Both the position numbers and the translations under genes were made by a program. From Pochonia chlamydosporia 170 (taxonomy: Eukaryota; Ascomycota; Sordariomycetes; Hypocreales; Clavicipitaceae), in contig NC_035792.1 of the NCBI RefSeq assembly GCF_001653235.2, positions 1,860,001 through 1,924,000 of the forward strand: DNA of 64,000 nucleotides, read 5' to 3'. Positions 12,613 through 24,958 of this stretch are shown here, piece after piece (position 1 is the first letter of the stretch; the number at the start of each line of letters is the position of its first letter). The notes below the pieces were generated by a model, which ran no database searches, was not told the origin of the DNA, and saw nothing but the letters and a program-made list of their open reading frames with translations.

Positions 12613-14850
12613 GGTCAGCTTGAGTCGATCGTGGATAAAATTGGCCAAGGCTTCCGATCAGCCACCAGCAGCTAAACGAAGATCCAGGAAGATGCCGCAA
12701 GGTATGGTAGGAGCCAAGGGTTGTTATCAATAATCAATGACTAATGACCAACGTCCATGCAGCACTCAATGATCAATGCGCAATGCTCAATGCAGTTGTT
12801 TGATGTGCTTCCACTGTAACCAAACGAAAGACAACATTAGCTCAGAATGTTGGGACATCTGAGGCGTGACTGGCGGCTCAATGACGTTGGGGGTTTGTGT
12901 GCGGGGGTCGTCGGGTCCGGAGCCGGAGTGTTGCAGAATGTGGGCAGGTGCACATGGGCCAGCAAACCGTACCTGGCAGGACTGGCTAGACTTGGAGGAA
13001 GGAACAACTGCGACTTTCTTCTGCTACGGTCATCCAGGCACCAGACGGAAAATAGTCAATGCCAAGGCAGGAGCCATACACTTACAGGGTATTTGCTGAC
13101 ACGATGCTGGAGGCAGTTCAATGTCTGGTTCCTCTCAATGTTCCCAGAGCAAGCGCCACTCAGACCTACAGTCTGTGGTCCAATGTATTTGAACATATCC
13201 AAGTATACACTAACACAGCTCAATATGCCTCAGCACACAACGAGATATGCGATACCTTTCCCTGTTCAAATACTTCTGACCCCCCACTGTACTCAAAGCT
13301 ACTTGACCGGGGAAACTGTCACGGACAATACACACACCAGACGTCAATGACGAAGCACCATCCGGAATACGCGTATTTCCAGTTCGCAGTCAGCATCACC
13401 ACAACCTTGACAGCACCCACTGCCCTGCAGCTCTTTTGCCTTGCAAGTCGAGGGAGGCTGAGTCGTGGCTGGCAAGTGAGCTGAACTAACCAGGGCTCGA
13501 ATCCAACTTCACACCCTTTTGCCAGCCCTATTGAAAGTGCCACGCCGTCAACGCCAAATACCACAGCGCAACCACGCAACAGAATCTACAAGGCTCCAGC
13601 GCTCTCACATTTGAGACCAAATAATAAATGGGGCGATACGTCTCGTTACCACATCAGCGGATGTGGCTTCTATGGGGTCTGTGAAACTGCATTGGCTGTA
13701 TGGAGGGTTGAGGGGGAACGAGAGAATCACATCTTGTCATGAAGAACAACTCCACAAGGTCTACGGAGTAGACTTGTATCACATGCAATTGGAGGACTCG
13801 CACACGACGCCGTGCACACTGCTCAATTTCCCGTTTCAAAATCAAAATCAACGTCACTGGGCAATGACTTAAGCACGTCCGTCAGACGACAGGGGACATG
13901 AGCTAAGGAGCAAGCGAAAAGAAACGGCGTTCTTTCTCAGTTCCTTGATAAAGTGCACCAACAATGCACCGTCATCAAAATCATAAGCGATCGACAATTG
14001 GCCCCGTCCCTGACCTTTAAGGTCATTTGCTGCGACATCGCCACACTTGCTGTTCTTACGACCTAAGCAGCATTTTCACAATACTGAACCAGTCTACAGT
14101 GGTCGCTCCAGAATAAGGCATGACTCTCCGAAGAAAGCAAAATACAAAAGTTGGATGTCGTTGGGTCATGCTCTGACTTTTCCGGAAGTGCCGGGCTTTT
14201 CATGACGGCGAATTGCATTCAGTCGCAGCTGGTTCTGGCGTTTGTCCACCCATGCGCCAGCGGAGCCCAAGTTAATTCAGCCCAGTTATATCTAGGCCGT
14301 TTCCAACTAGTTTTCCGTTGTAACCGACGACAAAGCGAAGGATACGGCCATTATCATGAGTCCGACACAACCAACAGCTCTTCGCCTTACCCGAGATCCA
14401 CAGCAGTCAAGTCCAGGGATGACGGACAGAAGCCTCTCCCAGCTCCATTGTGATCCCTGTCGGCCAATTCGCCTTATTAGTCTTCTAGTCTTCCTTCGCT
14501 TGTGATTTTATCCCTTTGGGCCCTCATTTTTTAATGATTCCTCCGTTTCGATTTTACATCAGTCCTTTTAACGCCTGAAACAACGGCTTCAGATTCAGTG
14601 AATTACTCCCGCCTCGCCAAATCTTGGAACCAACCAACTCTGGCTCCTTGCACTGGTTGTCAACAAAGACCAACAAACATCTCTCATTGGCTGAACATAA
14701 GTCTTGAACGTCACAGAAGCTGAATGATACCTTTCCTTTCATGCAGCACGCCAGGGAAAGTGACGTCTCAGATAATATTGGATTCAGTCCATTCGGTCTG
14801 TCGCTTTTAAAATTTGGGTCATCTAGAAGTTTACCAACTTTGTTGCAACC
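12613..14850. other. Divergent intergenic region
   Basis: This separates the acid phosphatase (minus) from the LCAT-like gene (plus) and contains both promoters. At 12735-12800 there is a run of degenerate CAATGA/CAATGC units. A TACGGAGTA palindrome with 6-bp arms lies at 13759-13773. The open frames here are short and unsupported. Confidence 0.6.
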
Positions 14851-17424
14851 ATGAACATTTCAAATCAGCCTGGTCTCCAACCCCCGGATTTGACAGCGGG
14901 CATGCAATCCCCATTATCGAACTCGCCATCTACTGAAAAGCCGCTGGATGACATGGCTGATGGTTTTGAGGAGCTGGATTTGTCAGATGATGCCCTCATC
15001 GAAGACCAAGATGAGGCGCAAGCTGCCCTTCAACCAGCCATCAGTGCCGCCGCCAGTCATTTAACATCCATTCAAACTCCTGCAGCGGAAAAGGCAGCAG
15101 CCCTGGAACGTGTACCTGGGGCCGGATATTTCGACACCGCCATCATCGAGGGCGAAGAAGAAGATGACGGTGGCGATAGCTCCGGCCCAGGGCCAGGAAC
15201 GTTTCCTGAAACCCAGAGCACCAGAGCTAGGGAAGATGCAGCAGCTCATGCCCACGTCCTTGGGGCTCCTAGGTTTCAATCACCAGACCAGTTGCCGATG
15301 CCTTCACCCTGGATATCAAAACCCAAAGATTTCAGTATCAACAAAGATTCACCTCGCTCACGCCAGACCCTGGGAATGCTTGGTTCTGCTTTTGGTCAAA
15401 CTCGGCATCGGTCAAGGTCCGCAGGACAGGAAGCCTTGAAGAAGCTTCAAAAGGCTTTCCCATCATTCACTGGCCATGGCAACCTTTTGCCTTCACTGCC
15501 AACGTCGTTTCTTTCTAATTTTACGGGAGACCACAAGAGTGGCCTAAATCACAGTTCAAAGATTGTCAACCGTCCTCGCCCCAGGTCCGTCACACTGGCG
15601 CAGCCGACCACCAACGCCAGCCATGTTGCTGGTTACCATAATGAAACAGAGAAACAAGACAGACATACGCCATTACCATCCGCAGCGGCAGGGGCCGGCT
15701 TATCTTCAATGGCTCGGCCTCGACCGCCCGTGCTGCGGCGAGTTACATCTGATGAAAGTCTCCTGTATCACAGCCTGTCCAGACAATCGTCTCTCGGGGA
15801 CGATAATAGATTTAGTGACGTCCGAGAAATGGTAAATATTCGATTCATGGCCATCCGAGACAGTCTTCCGGAGGTGCCAAATTTCAAGATGCCTAGCTTT
15901 CCACGCTTGCAAGCGGCTTCCCGCATGTCATCAATTTCCATCAATGGACTTTTTTCGAGTTCAAGCGATGACAATGCGCTAAATCGACCAAAGGCAGACG
16001 GTACTCGAGAGCTACCAACAGCGCAATCGAGTCCAGGTGTTGCTAAATCCGCCGCCTCTACGCCAATGGACCGTGTTCTGGAAGACCTCACAGGTGACTT
16101 GGTTGTTCTTGGCGGCTATCGTGGATCTGTACTTCGCTCCGCCGAGCCACCACACCAGCAACTCTGGGCACCTGTAAAACTGGGATTTAATATGCGAAAA
16201 GCGAACCTGGAGGTAGGTTTGGAAGATGAAGATGAAGAAACTATGGAGGAACGCATCATACCTTCAGGCATGCTGAAACATGTCGGCCCCGTCGATGTTT
16301 CGCGTAAGCTCTTCAAAAAGCTACGGTCATCACCAAATGCACGCAATGGCAAGCTTCGAATCTGGGACTATGGATACGATTGGCGCCTTAGCCCTGCATT
16401 ATCGTCAAGAAAATTGCAGCAATTCCTTGCCAAATTGCCATCCAATCAACCCGGCACACCGACAGAGTCTCGCGGAGCTCTCATCATTGCCCACAGCCTA
16501 GGCGGACTCATTACGAGACATGCTGTCAACCAGCAGCCGCATCTCTTCGCCGGAGTACTTTACGCTGGAGTCCCTCAGCGTTGTATAAATATACTAGGGC
16601 CATTCCGGAATGGTGACGCGGTTCTCTTCAACGAGAAGCTGCTAACTGCGCAGGTTAACTTCTCAATTCGTACATCGTTCGTGTTGCTCCCTGATGACGG
16701 GTTCTGCTTCATTGATAAGGAGACTAAGGACCCATATCCAGTTGACTTTTTCAATGCTGATGACTGGGTCAAGTGGCGTCTCAGTCCTTGTGTGGCAACA
16801 GCCCTTCCGGCCTTTAATAGAGACAAGCAACAAGGACTGGTATCGCCATTGTCTGCTCTTTTCCCGAATTCTCTGCTGAAAACGAAGAAGGCACCGGATT
16901 CCTATGAGAATCATGAAAACACAGATGTTATCTCCAACGAAGTTCTCCAACAAGGAGTTGCTCCCCTCCCGTCCCCTCCTCAGTCACCTTCGCCGCCTTC
17001 AGGCGCTGCGGAGACTTTTACCCCAGATCAGGAACGGTATTTGGAGTATCTAAGACGAACACTCGCAGCGACTAGGAAATTTCGATCCGAACTTGCTCAC
17101 TCTGAGAGCCACGAAATGTCTAATGCGTACCCACCGCATGCTGTTCTCTACGGGAAAGCAATCCCCACGGTATACGCAGCCCAAGTAGCAGGGCGTGAGG
17201 CCATCCCGTGTTCAGATGCCTACGACGATTTGATTTTCCGCCCCGGAGATGGAGTTGTGCTTGCGCGGGAAGCAATGATTCCTGAGGGGTATTCCATTGT
17301 TCGATCCGGCCGAGTCAGTACCGAGAGAGGTCATCTCACTATGCTAGGGGACCTACCAGCAGTAGCTCGGGCGCTTGAGGCCCTTGTCCGTGGCCGTCGC
17401 AAGGGAATTGGTATGGGAAAGTGA
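14851..17424 (+). CDS. Lecithin:cholesterol acyltransferase-like alpha/beta hydrolase
   Basis: Intronless, 857 residues. The first 400 or so residues are acidic, then Ser/Pro-rich and probably disordered. The enzyme domain starts near residue 410 with VVLGGYRGSVLRS, followed by a segment on oxyanion-side structure and a nucleophile elbow AHSLGGL with Ser at about 548. Downstream are LLPDDGFCFIDKETKDPYP and ADDWVKW, and near the C-terminus RGHLTML, a plausible catalytic His. This order matches the LCAT/PDAT-like (LACT) family of esterases and acyltransferases acting on phospholipids or sterols. There is no signal peptide and no clear membrane anchor, so a cytosolic or membrane-associated enzyme is likely. 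The exact reaction cannot be told from sequence. The start is the first ATG after a divergent promoter, and no splice signals interrupt the frame. Confidence 0.85.
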   Translation: MNISNQPGLQPPDLTAGMQSPLSNSPSTEKPLDDMADGFEELDLSDDALIEDQDEAQAALQPAISAAASHLTSIQTPAAEKAAALERVPGAGYFDTAIIEGEEEDDGGDSSGPGPGTFPETQSTRAREDAAAHAHVLGAPRFQSPDQLPMPSPWISKPKDFSINKDSPRSRQTLGMLGSAFGQTRHRSRSAGQEALKKLQKAFPSFTGHGNLLPSLPTSFLSNFTGDHKSGLNHSSKIVNRPRPRSVTLAQPTTNASHVAGYHNETEKQDRHTPLPSAAAGAGLSSMARPRPPVLRRVTSDESLLYHSLSRQSSLGDDNRFSDVREMVNIRFMAIRDSLPEVPNFKMPSFPRLQAASRMSSISINGLFSSSSDDNALNRPKADGTRELPTAQSSPGVAKSAASTPMDRVLEDLTGDLVVLGGYRGSVLRSAEPPHQQLWAPVKLGFNMRKANLEVGLEDEDEETMEERIIPSGMLKHVGPVDVSRKLFKKLRSSPNARNGKLRIWDYGYDWRLSPALSSRKLQQFLAKLPSNQPGTPTESRGALIIAHSLGGLITRHAVNQQPHLFAGVLYAGVPQRCINILGPFRNGDAVLFNEKLLTAQVNFSIRTSFVLLPDDGFCFIDKETKDPYPVDFFNADDWVKWRLSPCVATALPAFNRDKQQGLVSPLSALFPNSLLKTKKAPDSYENHENTDVISNEVLQQGVAPLPSPPQSPSPPSGAAETFTPDQERYLEYLRRTLAATRKFRSELAHSESHEMSNAYPPHAVLYGKAIPTVYAAQVAGREAIPCSDAYDDLIFRPGDGVVLAREAMIPEGYSIVRSGRVSTERGHLTMLGDLPAVARALEALVRGRRKGIGMGK

Positions 17425-19516
17425 ACGGGAGGCAAACCCCAGAATAATACAGCTCGTTCGACATCTATGAAGAACATCCAGTGGATGGTTGCTGTTCGCC
17501 ACTGCTACTACAGTCGTCGCCACTAGTACCAAGTCATTCGTGAACCTGACTGACAGCTTAGCACTTCCGACCAAGGTTCAATTCGGAAGCAGAGCTGTAT
17601 TCAGGACTTCTACCTCCTCGGCGAGGTCGTGTCTTGGCTTCATACTTTTGACAGACCCTCTTGTGTGTTGTTTTGTTAAAGATGAAGTTCACCTGGCCAC
17701 CCAGCCGATAAGGGACTCTGGTTAATTGAAGGCACTTTACTGGATACCAAGAGGAGTCAATGCTGCTTCCCTCCTTAAAATCAATCCACCATCCTAGCGA
17801 AGCGAGTAAGACCTTTCGAGGCACACCAGACCAGAGATATCCTGAACATGCCAAGTTGCCAGATCGCTTGGCCATACGTCATTTAAAATCATAAAATATC
17901 AGTTATCGTGTTCTCTCACTCACACTTACACAAGACCTCCGATAATAAGCCTTCAAGGACACCAGTCAAAGAAAGGTCACAGCTCATCATACCCGAGACA
18001 CCCAACAAGTCACATGGCAGCACTGCTCCCTTGCATGTCACTGACAACATACCACAATCACGAAAAAGAAAGGAAACAAGAAGCCAAGGTCCCCGTCCCC
18101 TGCACCGCGGGAAGAGCAAGACAAAAATGGTCATCACGCAACGCAAATCGGGATAGCGCCGGCTTGCCATGCAAGAGCCGGATGTGGTCTGTGCCATGCC
18201 TACAGAGCTGCTTGGAGAATTATGGCGCGATCTCGAGATGTAGACGACGTGTCAAATGAAGGTGTTGATGGTGACAGAAGTCTACTGTGTGATTTGGCCA
18301 AGGCGTCAAATTACATCATAGCTTTTGCACGGAGATTGCGAACCACGATAGTTGATCCAGGAGTCTGATGATGAGCGGTATGTCGCGAGGAGTGGGCAAA
18401 TGCATAATGAAGTGTACATAGAAAGCTGTAACAGCTCCTTGTAGCTATAGCTAATGATGGGATGACTTGGTTTCGGCCTCCTTTCTGCGCGTCTCGCCAT
18501 GAAACTTTTCACAATGCCGTCTGTGCGTTTATCTTGGTCCAAAGGGATCGAGTGAGTGCTCCATTACGGAGAGCAACCACCTATCTCTGAAACAATTCCA
18601 CAAGTGTTGAACAGCTATCCAAGTGTGTGAAGTGGCCAGCACAGTCCTGTGGTCAATTGAGGTTGCATTTAAATACTCAATTACAATTAGGCATATGTAG
18701 CTATGTAAAATATACAGACAATACTGGGTTACCTTCAAATTACGAGAGAAAACAAGGACTTGCCTCATAGCTGTTTGCTGCTCGGTTGTCCACGCACAGC
18801 GGGGCGCTTTTGTGGTCATCCCAAAACAAACATGCGACAATGCGCAGATAAGAGAAGGAAAAGAAGCCTCGTAGGCTTTGCTCCGAACCTGCGGCGCTAA
18901 TACCTCATAACAGCTGCTTGTCTTATCTGTCCTTCGAAGATCGCTAGACCTTGTTGATTATTGTTTTCTCTTTTCTCAATGCCATCGAGCCTGTTCGGTA
19001 AGAACAAGCGCGCGGTTGCGAAACAATTGTCTACCCCAACCCCCATTGGAACCTTGGCTCTGAGTGAATGTTCCGGGCTGTTTCCGCTCTCCTTCGGCTG
19101 CCGCTATTGAAACTAGCGTTATCTGTGCCTCGTCAACGGAAAAGCAGCACCGTTCCGCGCCTTGCTCGAGTCCGTGGGCTCTAACGACATCAGAGACATC
19201 GAAATTCTTGGTTGGCAAATCCATGGCAAGGACGACCGGAGGCAAGGATCCCACTGGGTCTGGTTCCACTCGCAAGCCAGTCACGGCGTTGGCGTAGCCG
19301 CTAGGCGGCGATCAAAATTGCCCATCTCTGGAAACCGGACAATTCCAGGAAGAAAGCCATGTTTCGTAGCAATTGCTCGACCACTGTTTTCTCTATTGTG
19401 ATAACGTGGCGGCTGAGGTCGTCAGGGCCCCCTTGCGCCTCAGATTGAATTCTATGGCTCAATATTTTGCTCTGATTGTAGCCGGTGCGTGCGGTTGTCT
19501 CACCAGAGTCGGCTGC
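17425..19516. other. Gene-poor intergenic stretch
   Basis: No complete gene is supported. On the minus strand at about 18976-19330 there is an open stretch of roughly 115 codons with balanced composition (for example PTKNFDVSDVVRAHGLEQ) but no good start or splice signals; it may be a relic or the exon of an unrecognised gene. The rest is AT-biased with short overlapping frames. Confidence 0.5.
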
Positions 19517-20450
19517 TCAACCACAAGCCATGGTTAACGTCTGCAAAGACACGATTGTCCATGGTGGTGGGCGCCACGGCGATTGCTGCTGGCAGACTAT
19601 ATGCATGGCCATTTGAATTTGTCTCGTCATTCGCTCTTCTGTGAGAATTGACTCCAAGCCCTCATCCTGTTCCCGAGGTACGAAGATGATGTGTTCCAAA
19701 GCTGGCATGCGCGTCGCCAATTGCTTGATAACCTCGACAGTGAGGCTTGCCGCAGTCATGGAGTTGTACGTGCCGTCAACCCAGAATAAAGAGTCGCTAA
19801 TAGCAACTCGTCGGACGAGAGCCAGTTGAGCCGGGTCGCACATGGACATACAAGTGTGGAACTGAGACTCAGCCGCCATATATCCCTCTCGAGGCCCGAA
19901 AAAGAGAATGTCGCTGTCCGGGTTGAAAATGATATGTCCCGGGGCGCGAACGAATCCAAAAGCATACCGGAATCTCTTGAATGCTTCCGTTCGCGACTCG
20001 ACGCATACATGCATGTTGGTGGGAATCGGGGCATCGGAGGTACATCCGGTAAAGGGTGTCGCAGCAGATGGTTGCGTATTGTACAGCGACGGTGATGCAA
20101 CACCACATTGTATCGACACCAATCTCATAGTCGGCAGAGTTAGATTCCATATCTTCAAGCGAAGCTCTGGTGGGAGTTGAGAGAATAGTGGCTAAGATTT
20201 TGCGCAAGTACAGAAACTCGTGTTAGCTTGGAGAACAAGTCCGTGGCCAATTGAGAAAATGAAAACTCATCAAGGTTGCTCATAGGTCACATCAAGACGA
20301 AGGTCAGGACGGAAGTGATGAACATACAAATTCAGCAGGTGCATTGCATGTTGTTTCAGCCGTAGGATCCCTCAGCGCTTCCCGTTTCTCGACATTCATC
20401 TCAGGCATTCGGAATGCAGCGAGCCGTGTCTGGTGGCAGAAAGCTCCCAT
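19517..20450 (-). CDS. 2EXR-domain protein (two exons)
   Basis: Exons 20450-20328 and 20191-19517 with a 136-nt intron (donor GTATGT, branch GCTAAC, acceptor TTAG) give about 265 residues. Joining the exons creates EFPLFSQLPPELRLKIW, the hallmark start of the 2EXR family, which is abundant in filamentous ascomycetes and of unknown molecular function. The rest of the domain (CVESRTEAFKRFRYAF, then IIFNPDSDILFFGPR) also fits. The start is uncertain: ATGs at 20450, 20408 and 20399 are all in frame before the domain. The gene sits alone in a gene-poor region, as members of this expanded family often do. A family-level call is firm; no function is proposed. Confidence 0.75.
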
Positions 20451-23400
20451 GTTGCGCAAGCTTTCTAGCTTGCTAGCCAGCTCTCGATCACGTATTGTAG
20501 GAGGGCAAGATGTTGTTGAAGGTGTGGCCAGTACCAAGGTGACGCAATTGGTAAACAACAACAGCCGTGGGCGAGTCACAGCCGTAATGAATGGCGTGAG
20601 TGACTGTTGATGCCCAATAAGTAACCAAAGAAAATATTAATAGTTATACAACAATTATTCCAACTCGCAATGTTGTATTGCCCTCTTGGGCTCTCGGATC
20701 ACTTCCCATCCGCTGAGGGGTAGGCGGGTGGGGAGCTATTATACTTGAGAAGGTCGTGCCAGTCTGGTGGATTATCCAAGATGTCTGGTCTGGTGTCTGG
20801 GAGCTTCTGCAGGGCCGAGGGCTGGATGTGTGTTGACATGCCGTGCTTGCCCCCCAGGCGTGTTTAAATTGCAACACCAAGATGGGCACCTAATTCTGCC
20901 ACGACCGAAAATGGCAAGACAATGGACCTGTCGGAGACGTCGCTGCTGGCAGACCTTGAAATCGCACAAGGAGGCGCAAGGTATGGTTGCTTTGGATCCC
21001 GACGGCCTGGGTTGAAGGGTGTCTGGGACGCCCATCAAAGTCCATGCCCTCCACTTTATTACTCCCCAGGTTGATCAAAAGACGTCCCCTCTTCAGGTGG
21101 ACCAGGGTTTTGAGTTCGGCGGTCACGGCCCTTGGGGGGACTTGAAGTTGCAGCAAGCTTACAGCGCTGGCTCTAGTATTGCTGGTCTCAAAGGTCAACT
21201 GCAACCTGGGCACTACTGAATTCCCCCGAGGCCGCAAATAACCTAGTGCACGGGTCCGGGCTTCATACTTGACGCTTGTCTGGGGCCGACTGGGTGCAAC
21301 TACCGTCGGCGTGGAGGTGGTGCATGGGGCCGCCGGTGGCTTGAAAACGCCAGCTCCTCTCGTATCTCACCCAATGGGAGATACTCCTGGTGCTGTCCTT
21401 TGATTCTTAGTGGACACACTGCTGAGTCTCCTGGTGAGCTATCTCTTCTCTGCTGGCTGCCATGGTTCAGACTCGTGATGGATGAGACAGTGTTCGACCT
21501 GGCTTTGAAATTCTCTCGCTGGAACGTACACACTAACAATGCTAGTCAGGTCTGTGCCTTGGGCCCGCCTAGGTTTATGTTTGCCCTTGTTAGTCGGTAC
21601 CTGTGGCCAGGGGACGTTTGGGCAAGGAAGACGATCAAAGGCTTCCAGGGTTTGGACTGTGAACAGCCAAACAGCCTTGTTGGGGCTGGTTCCGCACCTA
21701 AACGGGTGGTAAGTCTCAAGCTCCTCGCGACAATTGTCGGGAACGCCATAAACACAAAGTTCTACAAGTTGTGAAACATGTTCAACGGCGTGGGGAATGG
21801 CTGCCAGGGGTGCCGCAGTTTGAAATCCAGCCCAACACGTCTCGTGCCCAAGGAAAACAAGAAGAAAAGAAAAAGCAGTTCGGCCGAAATGGCGATCAAA
21901 CGTTTGCTCAGTTAGCAATACATTGGTGTGTGTTCGATGTTCGCCTGCTAAAATTAGAGAGGGAGCCACGATTGATGTTTTGTGGTTGCTTATTACTTGC
22001 CAAACAGTGTCATCCCTGGTCATGGTCATGCATCAACCCACGGGGACGGGTTGCACAGCAATGTTTCCCATAAAGTACTTGCTGCTCATGGCGTACTCAT
22101 AGTCCCAGAGACCTGGATGACGGGCGCGAACATGTGTAACAATTTCCAACAATGTTACGAGATGGCGGCCTGCGGAACCACTTCTCTTGCAAGGGATTGC
22201 AGGTCTTGGGAGGACATGCTGTTCCAAACATTCTGAGATGCTGTTGTACCCAGGTCGTTACTCCATTCTGACACCATAGACACTCCCAACGTAGGCTTTG
22301 TCGCTCTAGTGTGTTAGAAACAGGTGAGAAGCGAAACGTATGTCTAGCAATATCCATACGAAATGATGTGCCTCTTGAAAGAGTTCCGTCATTATCTGCG
22401 CAAAGCTCTGAATCACCGAGGCGGCGAGGGTCGACAGGTGCGCGCCATGAGGATGTCTAGGGTACGTTTTTGGCGTTGTTCTAGAGACGAATCATAGCTA
22501 CAGAACAAACTTTTCTTTTGCCGTTTCCTAATATCTGCAGCACGGTGGTGAAGAAATGTCGCTTAATACAACCCGCTGTGTGTGCTTTGCTTTCTTTCCA
22601 CCGGACGCAAGTCCTGTTGAAGACGGCCCAGGTGAGTCGCAAATTATGAGGTCATAACAAGTCAGGGTGGCAGTCAAATCACCAATCCAAGCCACCACGG
22701 CGGCCTAACATCCTGGTCACAGAGAACTCTGTTGGTGACGACCATGACAGGGTTTTCATGAGAAGAACAGGCGGTTTCGTGTGATGGGTTGCGAAGGGGC
22801 AGGTCGGTGAGTCCATGCATGGTGTCGAAGTAGTTGCCGCTGTCACTGTTTTGGCGCGATGAATTTGATCCTGGTGGGCTTAAGAGACCCTGTCTGCCTG
22901 TTTGATGGGATTAGTGATCCAGCACAAATCAAGATTGCGAATTGCATTTGTTCAGAATTCGGTGACCAGCTCTTAGTACCAAAGGGATGAATTCAACACC
23001 ATCATAGGCCGGACTGTCCGGACTTCCATCCGGGCCTCAGGGCTGGCTGGCGGAAACCTGTCACACGGCGCAGGTCGCACAGAGTATCCACATACATACT
23101 CCGGGCGGAGGGTGACATCGCCATGTGCCATGGTTCTGCTCGCATTCAGATTGCTTTTCGTTTGAAAGTCTCGATCATGGTAATATTTGACAGTAGTAAT
23201 AAAACCGGGATTGCCATTGAAAGTGACATCGACTGGAAGTGGACGACCAAACGTACAAAGGCACCAAGATCGCCACTTTTTGTTTCTAGCTTTGGTGCTT
23301 TGGTCATCCAGTTTGTAGCCCCAAAATACATGGAACCTCAATGGGAAACTGCCAAGGAGCAACTCCATATGTAGTACAAAGTAGCGTTAGTGCTGTGGTA

Positions 23401-24958
23401 CAAAACAGGTGGTCGTGGCTATGGTTGCCTCGATTCAGCGGAATGGATTGACCTGCGTTGTGTAACAGCACTCGGTGGTTTGGTTCGTCTTGTCCTTTGT
23501 CCTTGGATGCTGGTCATGAACTGTCACCAACAAAGACAGGGCTGTGTGGTGGGATGCCGGCTAAGAGGAACAAGAATTCCCCCCGATGGACGTAGTACTG
23601 TATTATTTCTGAAAGAAAGGAGACGAAGGGCTAAAAATGCATAAGCTAGTTGGTTTATCGGCTGGGGTCTGGTTGTTCGTTTACTCCCAGCGCCAGTCTC
23701 ATCCGAAAAGCATCGGGGTGTTGGACGTTGCACGGGCCTGACCTGTCAAATTAATTGATGAATGGTGGGTGGTGGTCGCAGGCAACAGGGTCTGGTAGCG
23801 AGGGAGGCATGGTGATCCAGGAATAACGTGGGACGAACCGTAGTCTTCACAAGCAAGGATTCAGAATGTCAACGTCAGCCTTGGTTGGACATGACATGGC
23901 ATGTGGGCAATAGCAAATGCGTGTCGTCGATGTGTGCATGTACTCGGTATTCCATGTATGTGTACGGAGTATCCCGGATTGTTGATTGACGACTGCGACT
24001 TCACATTCTTCTTCCGTCCTGGTTATCACTGTGCGCCAGATGTCTTACACTGTCAAGAGAATCACCAGGAAGGAGCGACGTCGAGTCAAAATGTCTGGTC
24101 GAATTGCAGGCCCGGAGGTGCCTGCCGATATTACCGGATATTATTCCACAGGTACACTGTATTTCGGCAGCCACCAATTCCAGGACTTGGAGTGCTCCTT
24201 CCACGACCATCAGCTACACGACAAGTGCAAGCCAGAAAAAAGGGAATGTTGGCCTTGGCCACTCAAACTCTCTGCACGTGAGCTTCAGACCTTGAACCCC
24301 TCTTTACCAATTTATCTCCAGTTCATCAACACCAGGCCTCTCATTTCCCCCTGCCGCCCATGATCTATTTTCATCAAATGGTATCAACACATATGTACCA
24401 GCATATATTTGGTGCCTGCCCCCGGCGCTTGCTGGTGTAAGTGGCGCCTTGCCATGTCATGATTGGGCTGTTGCGTCGTGTAAGCGCCATGCCACCCTCC
24501 AGAAGCATCAAGCTTGATTGGACATCTGACCAATCCCGAGCCACGACGGTTCCAACACCAACCTTTGACCGCACAGATATCGTCCTCCCCGTGTGTCATT
24601 TATGCGTCCAGCGCGGTTATCCTGCATTAGCATCATGGCAGCTGTCGGCTCATCAGACATCCAATTGGCTTTGCTAAAAAAGAAGTGTCGGTAATTGGCA
24701 AATGTGAGCTTGGCAACTTCAGGTCTGGCCGAAGCTGAACATTCAAGAATATCTATAACACAGCAGATCTCCTCTTTCCATCAAGATAACAACGAGACAA
24801 CTCTGTCCCGAAGTAATTTCTCTTTCATTTTTTTATTTCCTTTTTTTTTCTGGTTTTTTTTTTTCTACAGTTTATTTCCCTTTTCCCTTGGCTATACGGG
24901 TTGCTGTCAACAGGCTGGTCTCATTGCATTCCGTTCCACTCCAGTCCTTCATCTGAAA
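20451..24958. other. Gene-poor 4.5-kb region
   Basis: Open frames of up to 196 codons exist (for example minus strand 21439-22029) but overlap other frames, lack motifs and have Cys/His/Trp-rich chance composition. TACGGAGTA occurs at 23963-23971. A poly-T/pyrimidine tract at about 24826-24890 is probably promoter or leader of the tetraspan gene at 24959. No transposase or reverse transcriptase motif was seen. Confidence 0.55.

Noticed and set aside
13480..13520. tRNA T-arm-like sequence (GGGCTCGAATCC)
   Set aside because: The 5-bp T stem does not pair, and no acceptor, D or anticodon arm fits around it.
21439..22029. 196-codon open frame on the minus strand
   Set aside because: It lacks family motifs, and other frames overlap it on both strands with similar length. 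Its composition looks like chance translation.
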